64,000 bases of DNA from Nipponacmea schrenckii (taxonomy: Eukaryota > Mollusca > Gastropoda > Lottiidae): NCBI GenBank assembly GCA_030562195.1, contig CM060200.1, positions 27,691,023 through 27,755,022 of the forward strand, given 5' to 3'. A model generated the notes under the pieces. It was given only the letters and a program-made list of their open reading frames with translations, was not told the DNA's origin and did not search any database. This document shows positions 34,255-46,282 of this stretch, one piece after another. The translations under genes were made by a program, and so were the position numbers. How positions within the stretch are numbered: position 1 is the stretch's first letter; every line of letters begins with the position of its first letter.

Positions 34255-37200
34255 CTTACAAGCTTAGAAGATAATTTTGGAGTAATTTGACAATATTTGA
34301 GGCCGTTTCAAAACAGAAAGGACAGTGAATTTCTGACGTTATTTTTTATAAAGATCCATTGTTCGTACCGATACATTCTATAGCCCACTAAACCTTACTC
34401 ATCTCGACCTAATTTCTATTGAAATATTGAAAAATCGAGTGTTTTATTCTCGATTCCTGATGGTTAAGACTATTACTATACATTTGAACTATAATTGGAA
34501 TAGCGAGATATTGGCCATCTGTCGCTGATTTAATATTCATAAAGCCTATACGGATATTGATTTACCAGTGTTTTTATCAATAAAAATTAATCTATTAACT
34601 AAATTATTACTAGAAAATAGATAATTTACACGTTAATTGTTTTATAATAGAGAAGTTAGGATACGAAATGAAGAGAAAACAATACGCTTCGGGCGCTTTC
34701 TGTATTTGAACCGCTAAGCATGGCTTAATAGGCACATTATTGATTTCAAACATATGTAAGCTCGAGCAAACAAACAATTGTATTTCTAATTATGAAATTT
34801 TTATTGTCAATAAAAATAATAGTTATTTTGACTCGCTGATAATATTATGATAAACGAACACAATAACTTTTAGAATTGTAATAAAACTAGTCTAAGCGTG
34901 TAGATTATAAAACGACCTTCTAACTTTTTTCTGTTACTAGGTCTTTTATATATGTTACCTCATTAGCATACCAAAGTAATTTCAAATGTAAAGAGCGTCA
35001 AGAGGTTAAATTAACGAAAATTGCTGCTAAAACAAGTTTTTTCTTATGATAATATTATATATAATTGTATGATAGATACAGGGCCTGAGGGCAGTCATCT
35101 ATTGTTATAGATTAATATCATTATGTTTCCGTATTCCTAAATACATGTAATTGATAGGCAGTATATCGTTTACCGTTACAAGTTTTCACTCTTTCATATA
35201 TTTCTAGTTATAAATTTCAATTTTATTCACCGTAAAGTCATATATATATGACTCTCCGATCAAATCATCTGTGTTCATTGTATAGAATAGGATACAGGCG
35301 TGTATGTTGTAAATAAATTGTGTTCTAAAATATTTTCCATTTTTTACATAATTTATTCACAATATTTGAATTTATTGATATATAGTTAAAGTATAATTTT
35401 TAGTCCTAAATATTGTGTCTAAGTAATAACTGTAAAAGAATATTAACTGTAAAGCACATCTAATATATATTTATATATTACATCTTACCATCCTATGACC
35501 TAACGATTTTTACATATGTTCAATTTTATCATTTTATTAGCTGTTAAAGGCTTTGATATGACAACGAAATTAAACTTTCCTTTCTAAATATTAATTTTTA
35601 GGTAAAATGTCAAAAGTTTTTAACAATTCGGGTAAAATTTAGAGAAATAGCCTTTGCAGTTTGGTAAAAATTTATGATCAAAATGGCGCAAATTCATGAG
35701 GTCGTTTTTGGCGGATTATGGGAACGGGTGCCGAGGACGCGCTCGTGACCTAAATTTCGTGCATTATTGGGCGTTTGCATGTCTGTACAGGTTGATTGAA
35801 AGTGATTAAAAATTTCCTCTAGGTTACATTAATCTAGACTCTCCAACAGAATATACTAAATATGATCAAAATCGATCGAAGTATCTTCAATTTTTGGGTT
35901 AATTTCGGTTTTTAAATTCCTTGATTCGAAACATATCTCGTGATTGAAGGCTACACTGTAACAATAACCGCTATTTTATCAGTTCACTACCTAGAGATGA
36001 ACACTATAGAGTAGTAGGAAGATGGGAGACGATGAGCTTGATAGGTCGGTGTTGGGTTTTAACAGATTTCCTTTAGTTTTACATTCATTCCCTTAAAATC
36101 TTACAACTTCTGCTATGATATATGACTATTTGATTAGGAAATGATGAAATCATAACGAGAGATATTCTATTTGATTTCAAGCCGAATAATGGCGGATATA
36201 ATTAAAAGAAGGATAATTATAGCTAGTAAAAGGTCAAGCATAATTTCCCATTTATTTCCTTTTTAAATTTTATCACAATATGAACCATATGCCGGAATCA
36301 TGATAACTTTTCAACAAATCCACTATTACATTAAGGCCCCAGATTTCTTAGAATTTACCTAGGGTTGGGTCACATTAGACAGAAAAATATTTTTATATCT
36401 TACATCCCAACCAGATAAAACTCACTGTAGTATTTTTAAAATACACATTTTTAATCATTTTAACCAAATATTAAAACTGGGAGTCGAGGAATGACCAATA
36501 AATAAAGAAATAGAGAAAAATCTTACCAGAGTTGAGGGAGTAATTTCCATAGAGCCTAGAGAACTAATAATAATAATAATGAGCTTAAGTCTAATGATAC
36601 GATTGGCTCTTCCTTCACTACGTCATCACTCATTTTATTCATTATCATATTCAAGTAAAAACAAGTTTGTGAAATATAATATTGAATTACTTTGTTATTA
36701 AGTTGTTTAGTTGAAACACGAAATGAATCTAGAATGGTACAAGCGCATTGAGTTTTTCCAAACAACAGAAAGTTTAGAGTTATAAATACTCCTTTGTTTA
36801 AATTAACTTTCATTAGGTACAGAAACAATAGTCTGCACGAGTCCATATATACACTAAAGGAGGACGTAAAACACCATTTTATTTCATAATAGAATTTTTT
36901 TCCGTGCATGGAACCATAATAAACCACCAACTTAGCACACACAAAGCTAGTTTAGTGCCTACTCAATATACACAGCTGATGGGGCAACAATTGGAAAAAG
37001 AAAGCTTGTTTCTCTGTGGTCAGAAAATTTGAAAATTGTGATTTGGGCGAGGAAAAAATGTTCTATAACGTCTGGATATCTCATTTCGTTTTATTTCATG
37101 GTATATCATCTTATTTTTTGAATATATTATTATTTCCGCTAGACTACCGCTTTTTAAGTCTATGAATATGTTTAAGTTACTAAGAATTTCCATTTAAACT

Positions 37201-37850
37201 GCTTTAACCTTGTGCAGGTACCATCTGTTGAATAATAAGCCGATACCTTTCAACCACACTAACCACTAACAGCGTCTGAATTCGATGAAATTTGAACTAA
37301 CTGGATAATGCAATGATTCCACCGTGCTACCTTCCCGATGCTGATTTTAATCGCATAACGCATAGGGAATAAACATTTGATTGACAACAACAAAATATTT
37401 TCTCTTGTAGACTATAAACTTGTCCTTATAGGAATAAAAGGGATACATAGTTCTAGACCCAATAAGCTAAGCGATGCGTGATAAATCCAAATTAACTAAA
37501 TACTTGAATGAAAGAAATCAGTTAATATTAACATAACTTATTATCTAATTATTATCATATATGATTATACGATAATCTCAATGAGATATACAGGTAGTTC
37601 AATATAACACCTTGCCTTGGGATAAGATTTTGGATTAAATCTAGGTTATTCTTAAAAGGATCACAAGATTAACAATAAGTCCACTCTTAATTGTAGGAAT
37701 TCCATAATGGGTAAATGTTTCATTTGGATGTTTGGATCTAATCATTGAGAAAGGAAGATCTTAAAATATTTTGTATCCGAAAATTTGTTTCTTTTATTAT
37801 ATTGATAGACCTAAGGACATTATCATTAGAATTACACTTGCATGTGTGTA
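33930..37850. other. Gene-poor stretch, nothing recognised
   Basis: AT-rich sequence without protein similarity I can see. The 128-aa minus ORF at 36556-36942 starts and ends in low-complexity sequence and has no recognisable motif; I do not call it. Confidence 0.5.
34218..34252. repeat. (TA)n microsatellite
   Basis: Uninterrupted TA dinucleotides. Confidence 0.95.
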
Positions 37851-37854
37851 TTTT

Positions 37855-39315
37855 TCTTAGTTACAATGCTATCCTACTGTAAATTAGTTACAATGCTACC
37901 CTACTGTAAATTAGTTACAATGCTACCCTACTGTAAATTATTTACAATGCTACCCTACTGTAAATTAGTTACAATGCTACCCTACTGTAAATTAGTTACA
38001 ATTCTTTTCTATTGTAAATAAGTTACAATGCTATCCTACTGTAAATTAGTTACAATACTATCCTATTATAAATCAGTTACAATGCTATCCTATTGTAAAT
38101 TAGTTACAATGCTATCCTACTGTAAATTAGTTACAATGCTATCCTACTGTATATTAGTTACAATGCTACCCTACTGTAAATGAATTACAATGCCATCTTA
38201 CTATATATTAGTTACAATGCTACCCTACTGTAAATTTGTTACAATGCTACCCTTTTGTAAATTAGTTACAATGTTATCCTACTGTTAATTAGTTACAATG
38301 CTATGTTCCCCTACTGTAAATTAGTTACAATGTTATCCTACTGTAAATTAGTTACAATGTTATCCTACTGTAAATTAGTTACAATGCTATGTTCCCCTAC
38401 TGTAAATTAGTTACAATGTTATCCTACTGTAAATTAGTTACACTGTTATTCTACTGTATATTACAATGCTATCCTATTTTAAATTAGTTACAATTCTATT
38501 CTATTGTAAATTAGTTACAATGCTATCCTACTGTAAATTAGTTACAATGCTATCCTATTATAAATCAGTTACAATGCTATCCTATTGTAAATAAGTTACA
38601 ATGCTATCCTACTGTAAAATAGTTACAATGCTATCCTACTGTATACTAGTTACAATGCTACCCTATTGTAAATGAATTACAATGCTATCTTACTGTATAT
38701 TAGTTACAATGCTACCCTACTGTAAATTTGTTACGATGCTATCCTTTTGTAAATTAGTTACAATGTTATCCTACTGTAAATTAGTTACAATGCTATGTTC
38801 CCCTACTGTAAATTAGTTACAATGTTATCCTACTGTAAATTAGTTACAATGTTATCCTACTGTAAATTAGTTACAATGCTATGTTCCCCTACTGTAAATT
38901 AGTTACAATGTTATCCTACTGTAAATTAGTTACAATGTTATCCTACTGTATATTAGTTACAATGCTATGTTCCCTAATGTAAATTTGTTACAATGCTATC
39001 CTTTTGTAAATTAGTTACAATGTTATCCTACTGTAAATTAGTTACAATGTTCCCCTACTGTAAATTAGATACAATGTTATCCTACTGTAAATTAGATACA
39101 ATGCTATGTTCCCCTACTGTAAATTAGTTACAATGTTCCCCTACTGTAAATTAGTTACAATGCTATCCTACTGTAAATTAGTTACAATGTTATCCTACTG
39201 TAAATTAGTTACAATGTTATCCTACTGTAAATTAGTTACAATGTTATCCTACTGTAAATTAGTTACAATGCTATGTTCACCTACTGTAAATAAGTTACAT
39301 TGTTATCCTACTGCA
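37855..39315. repeat. 27-bp minisatellite array, about 1.45 kb
   Basis: Unit TTAGTTACAATGCTATCCTA plus CTGTAAA, repeated about fifty times. Variant units with an extra ATGTTCC block (GCTATGTTCCCCTACTG) recur at near-regular intervals, and a group of units near 38040-38290 recurs near 38540-38790, so higher-order duplication is visible. The plus ORF at 39106 is a product of the 27-bp (multiple of three) period. Confidence 0.95.
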
Positions 39316-40060
39316 ACGTTTTGGCTTGTTTCCCCCATCGTCCTAAGGCACATAGGGGTGGCACATCGAAACGTTTCATAACTTTATCAAATGATTACTG
39401 TTCCATACAGCTGTATCTATTTATCGTATGTACCATTTAAATGTTTGAGAAAAAAATAGTGTTATAACCTACCTGAAATGTACTAATAAAACTTCTGATC
39501 CTGCACCTTGGTCGTAAAACAGTTTCCATACGTCCGATAAGATATTGGTCTGTCTGATATCACATTAAAGGGATTTGTAAATATCTTTAAATTGTGCACT
39601 CCTATTAGATAGAGATGTTCCCTTATCTGTCAAAATGTAATGGTATATATTACTAATGATTATATAACAGCATATAATAAAATAATATCACCGGACTCTT
39701 CCTTGTTCACATACGGCGGGTGAAATAACCCGACTACCGCTTCTGAGAGTTAGACCTTCTTTCAAGCTGTCAGCCATCAATGCTTATGCGTACTTTCAAA
39801 CAGAAATTGTGATAAATATAGTACAGAGCTTTTTCCGCTTCAATTCTAGCTGTAGATGATGCAAGAGCAGAATCTCCAGTAATTAATTTACGCTCTGTTT
39901 ATATATTTCCTTGTTACTTGTTCGAGCTTTAACCCAAGCCTTTTTAAACACAATGTTACAAACTAAAATTCCCAAGTCTTTAATATGGTCATCCAAGCTT
40001 CAGTCAGATTAAAAGTCTTCCCCGTCAGTGAAAAACTTTATATTCAATTTAACTAATACC
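39316..40060. other. No gene recognised
   Basis: Unique sequence between the minisatellite and the palindrome. Confidence 0.4.
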
Positions 40061-40585
40061 TACGGTGGCTGATATACGCCACCAAATTTACAATATGCAT
40101 TTTTTATGTGGTAGTGATTTTGACATTTGTATTTTAAACTTGACTTTTCACCTGGGTGAAAATACTTTCCACCTGGGTGAAAAGTCCAGACTTAAACATA
40201 AAATATTTCGACTTTTCACCGGGGTGAAAATACTTTCCACCTGGGTGAAACGTCCAGACTTAAACATCAATTTTTTCGACTTTTCACCGAGGTGAAAATA
40301 CTTTCCACCTGGGTGAAAAGTCTCGACTTAAACATCAAATTTTTCGACTTTTCACCTAGGTGAAAATACTGTCCACCTGGGTGAAAAGTCTCGACTTAAA
40401 CATGTCGAGTATTTTCACCACGGTGAAAAGTCGAAAAATTTGATTTTTAAGTCTGGACTTTTCACCCAGGTGGAAAGTATTTTCACCCAGGTGAAAAGTC
40501 AAATTTAAAATACAAAAGTCAAAATCACTACCACATAAAAAAAGCATATTTATTGTAAATTCTGTGGCGTATAACAGCCATCGTA
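40061..40585. mobile_element. 525-bp palindromic (foldback) element with nested palindromes
   Basis: The ends TACGGTGGCTGATATACGCC and GGCGTATAACAGCCATCGTA are inverted, and homology continues through about 190 bp of each arm (ATGTGGTAGTGATTTTGAC). The interior is a set of units around TTTTCACCTGGGTGAAAA, each a small palindrome. The short ORFs on both strands (40065, 40356) encode the same peptide because of the symmetry. The flanks may hold a short duplication (AATACC / AATCCC), not certain. Confidence 0.85.
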
Positions 40586-41590
40586 AATCCCTTATACCAT
40601 GGCGGTATTATTTTAAAGGAACACTGAGATTTAGAATGAACATTAGATTTACACTCTTTTAACAAGTACGGAGGGAAAATCTAACCAACTAACTGGAATT
40701 TACATCATCAATGTTATTGTTCACCTATTTAGCTGGATGTGTATCGTTTTTAATATATAGTTAATTATATTCATGACATTGCGTAACATATCGATACATG
40801 GTGATAAGCTATTTTCTCTGGTCATTGATAGGTTTTGTCTATTCATTAAAGACCTTTCGACCTATCACCACTATAATAAGAAGATGAAATCATCGCAGTG
40901 ATTAAAAACGCTTGCCCCCTAATCCAGAGGTCCTGGTTTCCGTAGCGACTAAACTTTACTTAAGGCAGTATTCTTAATTCAAATTAATTATCTAAAATTC
41001 ACACATTTTTACTCAATGTTGTAAGTCATGCAGAGTGAATGCTTCTCTTATTTCAATTTCAAGATCTTTAGTAAAGATGGTCAGTATGTTAGCCATGTAA
41101 TTATAATGTAGATATTATTGGCCGATGACAATTGAATGATGACCTATGATCTGTAGCCGTCAAATTGACAATTGACACGTCAAATTGACACATTACCCGT
41201 CACTCTTACCTCTATGATGTGGAATATCTCATAACTACATCCTATATGAGTTAGGTTTCCGTCACTCGTAATAGTCCACAATGGCTTGATCGTCTCAATC
41301 ACATTTCTGCAATGGGTTTAAATTCATCATAGATTGGTTTGGAACCTGATAAAACCTCCAAAAATATCTTAGATAATGCCCTCGGATCTGTAGAAATTAT
41401 AAAATGAAGGCAAGGGCGTTTTATTTTAATTATAAAAACAGATATCAAACAATGAAGGTATCTATACACTTAATTTGCAAGGACAAAATCGTTATTCGTG
41501 CAGAAATTCTCTGATCATTAGAGAGATAGCACAAAAGCATGTCACTTCTACTCGGTTGTAATTTAGATAAGACTACTATCTCGTAGTTCC
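40586..41590. other. No gene recognised
   Basis: Starts with a TTAA/AGGAACACTG motif resembling the end of MITE family 2 (about 40613). A decayed tRNA-like B-box context lies at about 40905-40960. Nothing else is recognised. Confidence 0.35.
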
Positions 41591-41594
41591 GGGA

Positions 41595-41690
41595 AAGCAC
41601 AGGCCTAGGAATCAGACCTATAGTCGCCTAGCAGACGACAGTCCAACTCGCTAACCACAGAGCCATTCACCACCCTAAAAAAGTGGTTTC
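41595..41690 (-). repeat. tRNA-derived sequence (SINE head or tRNA pseudogene)
   Basis: The minus strand reads TGGCTCTGTGGTTAGCGAG (A-box-like) and GGTCTGATTCC (B-box-like) at tRNA spacing. The acceptor stem does not pair convincingly, so it is unlikely to be a working tRNA gene. Confidence 0.45.
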
Positions 41691-41980
41691 AGAACTAAGT
41701 TTTAACGAGAAGTACTGTCGCCTATACGATTCAAATGAATGTATGCGTTCACCAATGAAACCGCAGCAGCATAATCCGGCAAATATTGTAAAGCTGATGT
41801 TCTGAAAGCCATATGCCTTAAAAGTAAATGAAATGTTAGTATACAGTGATATTTATTGATGTTTGATTTACGATAAACCAACAAGTAGCCACGGGGCAAT
41901 AAACATTATATCTGGTATAATAACAATGGTAAAGATATTGATACACTTAGAGATTATTTTACATTGTAATAAAGAAACAG

Positions 41981-42200
41981 TTATTTTTTTTTTTAATACA
42001 ATACTTTATTCAGTTATCTATACAATTTTACAAATTTAAGAGTGGGAGTCTGAAAACAAGCTAGGCTTATTTTAATTCATTTCCCTGTATAAATTCAATT
42101 TACAATATATATAATCACAATTTAAATGTACATAACATACAATTCATGTATAAACAAATATGTGAAAAAGAAATCAGCTGTGCCTAAGGTTCTCTTTTAA
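41981..42200 (-). mobile_element. Possible 3' end of a retroelement
   Basis: A T11 run, then on the minus strand AATAAAGTATTG upstream of the poly(A): a polyadenylation signal followed by a tail. No coding sequence is recognised. Confidence 0.3.
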
Positions 42201-42364
42201 TATATATTTCTGTGTTGCTCTACATTTCATACCATTAGCACTATCATATCAATCAATGAAATATAATTATGTTATTATTGTATATAATAAGTAATAAGTA
42301 GATAGGTATATATATAGATGGCGATAGCTTAGATAGGTGGATAGATGAATAGATAGATAAATGA

Positions 42365-42382
42365 ATAGATGACTAGAGGGAT

Positions 42383-42435
<53 letters not shown>
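42365..42435. repeat. (GATA)n microsatellite
   Basis: Pure GATA repeats, with degenerate GATAGATG flanks starting near 42300. Confidence 0.95.
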
Positions 42436-42769
42436 CTTTCTGACTGACCCCTCCTAACACCCCCTATCCTTCGGACTCAGATCAAGACTCACGATCAAAC
42501 CAATGGAGCGACTATGGATTTAGGAAAAGACAGGAACAAGATTTGAAGATTTCAGGTTAGACAATAGAGAATAAAGTGTAGGTTTCACAAATTAATTAGA
42601 TCAAGATAGGTTTTTACAGATTTGAAAACATGACTAGATTTGGAAAATATCGAAAAATAAAAATACAGGAGGATACGTCTACGTAGTAGATTTGGTGTAG
42701 AGGCCCGAGATCATCATATTTACAATTAAGATTGAAACACTTTCGGAGAAAAAATGACCCCCATCCCCT

Positions 42770-43176
42770 TTTATTGGATTCGGTTCATTTCCCTGTCAAG
42801 GTTCCACGTGTCGCACGTGCGAACACATAAATGTTACTCATTTTTTTCAGAAATAACAAAAATGGAAAAGTATTTGCGCAGAATATCATTTACCTCATTT
42901 CTTGTAAAAGATGCGATGTACAATAATTATGTTGGCGAGACTCAAAACGCGTTGAGAACCCGTTTTAATGGCCATCGCTATGACATAGTGTATAGCAAGG
43001 ATAGACCGACTGCACATCATATCAACCTTCCCGATCATCCCATTGATGACCTTCTCATCATGCCAATAGAAGCAGTTTCTACATCGCCTTCTATCAAACC
43101 AAAGCTTAGACGTCTACAGCGCGAAAGTTACTGGATTGGCAAACTACAGACTTTTAAAAAAATCTTTGATTGGTGA
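42770..43176 (+). mobile_element. Penelope-like element, zinc motif and GIY-YIG endonuclease remnant
   Basis: One plus frame gives FPCQGSTCRTCEHINVTHFF (about 42787-42850), the CX5CX2C linker typical of Penelope-like proteins. After a frame change the next frame gives YVGETQNALRTRFNGHRYDI, then HHINLPDHPIDDLLIMPIE and RLQRESYWIGKLQTF, the GIY-YIG endonuclease core and the conserved C-terminal RE.YWI block, ending at a stop at 43174-43176. The frameshift and missing reverse transcriptase show it is a dead 3' fragment. Confidence 0.85.
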
Positions 43177-43484
43177 TATACATATATTAATCAATTTCTA
43201 AGTTAGATTGCAGGAAATTCTTATTTTAGGTCTGCTGCCATTCATACCGAATACTTTATATCGGAGTATCTGTTTATGTGTGCTTGTGCGTGCTTGTTTT
43301 TTTTTAACTAAAATTACTAATATTTAATGCTCGCACAAATCAATAAGCTTATCTATTGTTCTGTGACCTAGGCCAGTGCTTTCATTGAAACTCGACTCAA
43401 TTCACCCTAACACTACCCTTCAATACGGACTGTTCAAACGACTTTTGACCTAACTCATGTTTAACCTAATGACCTCTGTTTTAA

Positions 43485-43856
43485 AAAATGAAATGAAATG
43501 AATGGAGTTTTACGTCCTACTCTTCTGCACCTTATGGGCTAACGAAGACGGGCAACGCCATGCAGTGTGCAATGAGGGAAATTTTGCCAGGACAGCGGCA
43601 TTAGCCTACTCTTTTTGCGATTTCCAACTGTCGAGGGATCTTTAACGTGCACAGCCTATAGCACACGGGGCCTCGGTTTATTGTCCCATCCGAACGACTA
43701 GACGCTTTTTCCATGTCAGTCCCTCCGACCTGCATCACTGACAAGGGGAAACCGGGCTGAAAAATCCGAAAGTTCATCTCGACCTTTGCCGGGATTGAAC
43801 CCTGGACCTTCAGGTTAGCGAGCAAGCGTTTAACCCACTGAGCCACCGCGGCTCCC
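43485..43856 (-). mobile_element. Complete tRNA-headed SINE with target duplication
   Basis: Minus strand: head with A box TGGCTCAGTGG and B box GGTTCAATCCC, body containing GATGGGACAATAAACCGAGG and TGCACGTTAAAGATCCC, tail of ATTTC repeats. A perfect 14-bp duplication GACCTCTGTTTTAA flanks it at 43471-43484 and 43857-43870. The intact duplication suggests a fairly recent insertion. The 92-aa ORF here is SINE sequence. Confidence 0.92.
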
Positions 43857-44178
43857 GACCTCTGTTTTAACCGATCCACTTAATTTGAGCTGATACAGAA
43901 CAGCAAATGAAAAACCCTAGTACAAAGGCCATTCCACATATCAAAGAAACATTTCTTTAGTATAAACCTTCTTCGGTGTCTATATTGAATCCATAATAAA
44001 GAAATAATTTATCAGCGGTTGACGAAACAGCCATATTGTTCTACATTCTATTTGAGCGGACTTGATAAGCTAGAATACGTCTCAGAATGCACCAATTGTT
44101 CGCGTCACATTACCATGTCGCAGGGAATGGAAGCCACGTGATTGGTTAAAACTGAGTTAGGTCAAAGGTCGTTCACAA

Positions 44179-44250
44179 ATGTGGAATCCGAAATTTCGAC
44201 TTGTGAAATCCGAAATTTCGACTTGTGAAATCCGAAATTTCGACTTGTGC
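44179..44250. repeat. 22-bp tandem repeat, 3 copies
   Basis: Unit TCCGAAATTTCGACTTGTGA, containing the palindrome CGAAATTTCG. Confidence 0.9.
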
Positions 44251-45980
44251 AAAATATTTTCTGAAAAAAAAAATTATAAATATTTCACCCCTCCATACTA
44301 TTGTATGATAATAGACTGTTCCATATATATATTGTCATGCACTGTACTATTCACCCTCTCTCTATACAACACTCAGAATAAACATCAACACCCCACCATG
44401 TGTTGTTACTTCTGCCTAACTGAATAATGGTTTTGATATCAACCAAAAGATATTATAGACCCCACCCCTCTTTAGGCCCGATTTTTCAGAGAATGAGTTC
44501 GGTGATCCCCTAATTTTTTGGGCTTACATGATTTCTTATATAATTGAGTACATAAAGTTACAAAAATTTACAGATAAGGTTATAGGTATTTGAGTGTATT
44601 GTGGTATTGTGCCCCACCCCTACAGAAATGACGCCCTCTATCTCAATAAATAAGTCAGTGACCTATGCTAAATTTTGCATTTTCTCAATACTGATACTTT
44701 AAGCTACCACCATGCAAAAAATGAGCAATTTCTAATTTAATTAGGTTATTCGCTCCAACCTCCTTAAGTGTGTCTAAAAGGCTTCCGTACAAATTAATAA
44801 TTCGCAATTATGAAATAAGTTGTTTTTTTAAAATTTTAATTCCATAAATTTTATTTAACAATTACAATATTTAATATATTCACTCAACAATAAATTTTAG
44901 ATTTAAACACAGAGTGGATCAACATGTCGGCCACATTTATTAACAATAGTCAAATGAAATAAATCAATTTATACCCTGGTAAAGGTATGCATAATATTAA
45001 AGTAATGAAATGAAATGAATTGAGTTTTACGTCCTAATCTTCTGCACCTTATGGGCTAATGAAGAGGCCATAATATTACTAGAATATGAGTGGCTAATAG
45101 TATGATGATGATCAGTAGCTGCACAAGAAGATGATAGATTATGACTTGATAGTGATACAGTGTAATGTGTGAAGTGTACAGTTTTTATTTTAATTGGAGG
45201 GGAACCTGATGCAGGATATTATATTAGATAAATGTCACAGATGGATGGAAATGAACTCTTTCAAATGGTAATCAGTAATTTTCTGGTGAGCACTTTCTTT
45301 AGAAACCTGATAACAGCCTATCAAATATGGCGTAAAAAAAAAAACAAAAAAATATACCTTTTAGTGGCATTAAGTATTTGGTAGATAATATCAATTCATA
45401 AAACTATACCAAAATCTAGAGAAAACTGTCACTGGACTGCCTGAAAGTTTTAACTAAAATAGCTGATTTTTAACACCAAAACTATCTTAAAGGCTTTAAA
45501 ATGAATTCAGATGATCAAATCAAGTAATCAAATTGGATAATAAAAGTTTACTTAAATCCATTGTAGGTTTTGATCAATCAGATCAATATAACAGAACCAT
45601 TTTAAGTAAAGATGGATACAAATATATGTAAATAACATAGTTTGTAAGTATTTTCAAATAATTTACCATGTATTTGATAATGAAGATTTTGCATACTGCC
45701 CCTTTAAAATATATACAAAATTGATGTAATGATTATACAGTAGAAACAGTAAACACTGAACTCCTAATGAAATAGTTTGTAGTTTCACAGTAGATTTTGA
45801 TTATTGTAGGGTGTGCCAAATTGTTGAGGAGTTGAGCTAATAGAAATGTGCATGGCCTAGAACACGTTTTTTTTTTTTATATTGTAATGTAAAATGGAAA
45901 AACTGTTTTCTGTAACATCATCGTATATTTCAGATGAAGGAAATTTCTTTGATAAGAGTTAGATCCCTTGAACAATTTTA
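44251..45980. other. 3' flank of the MRG15 gene, no other gene seen
   Basis: AT-rich; apart from the SINE fragment I recognise nothing. The 3' UTR of the minus-strand gene may extend into it. Confidence 0.4.
45004..45068 (-). mobile_element. SINE 3' fragment
   Basis: Matches the tail and last ~50 bp of the SINE at 43485 (GAGTTTTACGTCC, CTTCTGCACCTTATGGGCTA). 5' truncated. Confidence 0.8.
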
Positions 45981-46282
45981 ATACTATGGTAAAATGGTGA
46001 CACTGCTGTATTAAAATGAACCAATCAGAAAGCTCCATGATGGATTTCTGAAGGCGCCACTATATCAAAAGAACCAATCAGAGAGCTTTATGATGGTATT
46101 AGGGTGGAGCCACTGTATCAAAAGAACCAATCAAAGAGCTTCAAGATGGTGTTATGGTAGAGCCACCACATAAAATGAACCAATCAGAGAAGTATACAGT
46201 GATATAATGTTGGTACTGCTGTATCAAATGAACGAATCAGAGAGCTTTACGGTGATATTCTGGGGGCGCCACTGTATAATCT
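45981..46282 (-). repeat. 53-bp tandem repeat derived from the last MRG15 coding segment
   Basis: Five units with starts near 46018, 46071, 46124, 46177 and 46230, plus a partial one. The unit nearest the gene (46230-46282) is the real coding end ([12 protein letters not shown] and stop). The next ones translate on the minus strand as decayed versions: AVPTLYHCILL, VALP*HHLEAL, TVAPP*YHHKAL and VAPSEIHHGAF, each ending at the same TGA. They are therefore copies of coding sequence now in the 3' UTR. Confidence 0.9.

Noticed and set aside
36556..36942. 128-aa minus-strand ORF
   Set aside because: Hydrophobic and low-complexity, no family resemblance, ends in Leu repeats from a TAA microsatellite.
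37855..39315. Regular 27-bp repeats as a CRISPR array
   Set aside because: Units are contiguous without unique spacers, and the genome is eukaryotic.
40905..40960. Another tRNA-derived SINE head
   Set aside because: Only a weak B-box context; too decayed to call.
41595..41690. Functional tRNA gene
   Set aside because: A- and B-box-like motifs exist, but stems do not pair well and there is no terminator run at the right place.
43601..43879. 92-aa minus ORF
   Set aside because: It lies wholly within the SINE.
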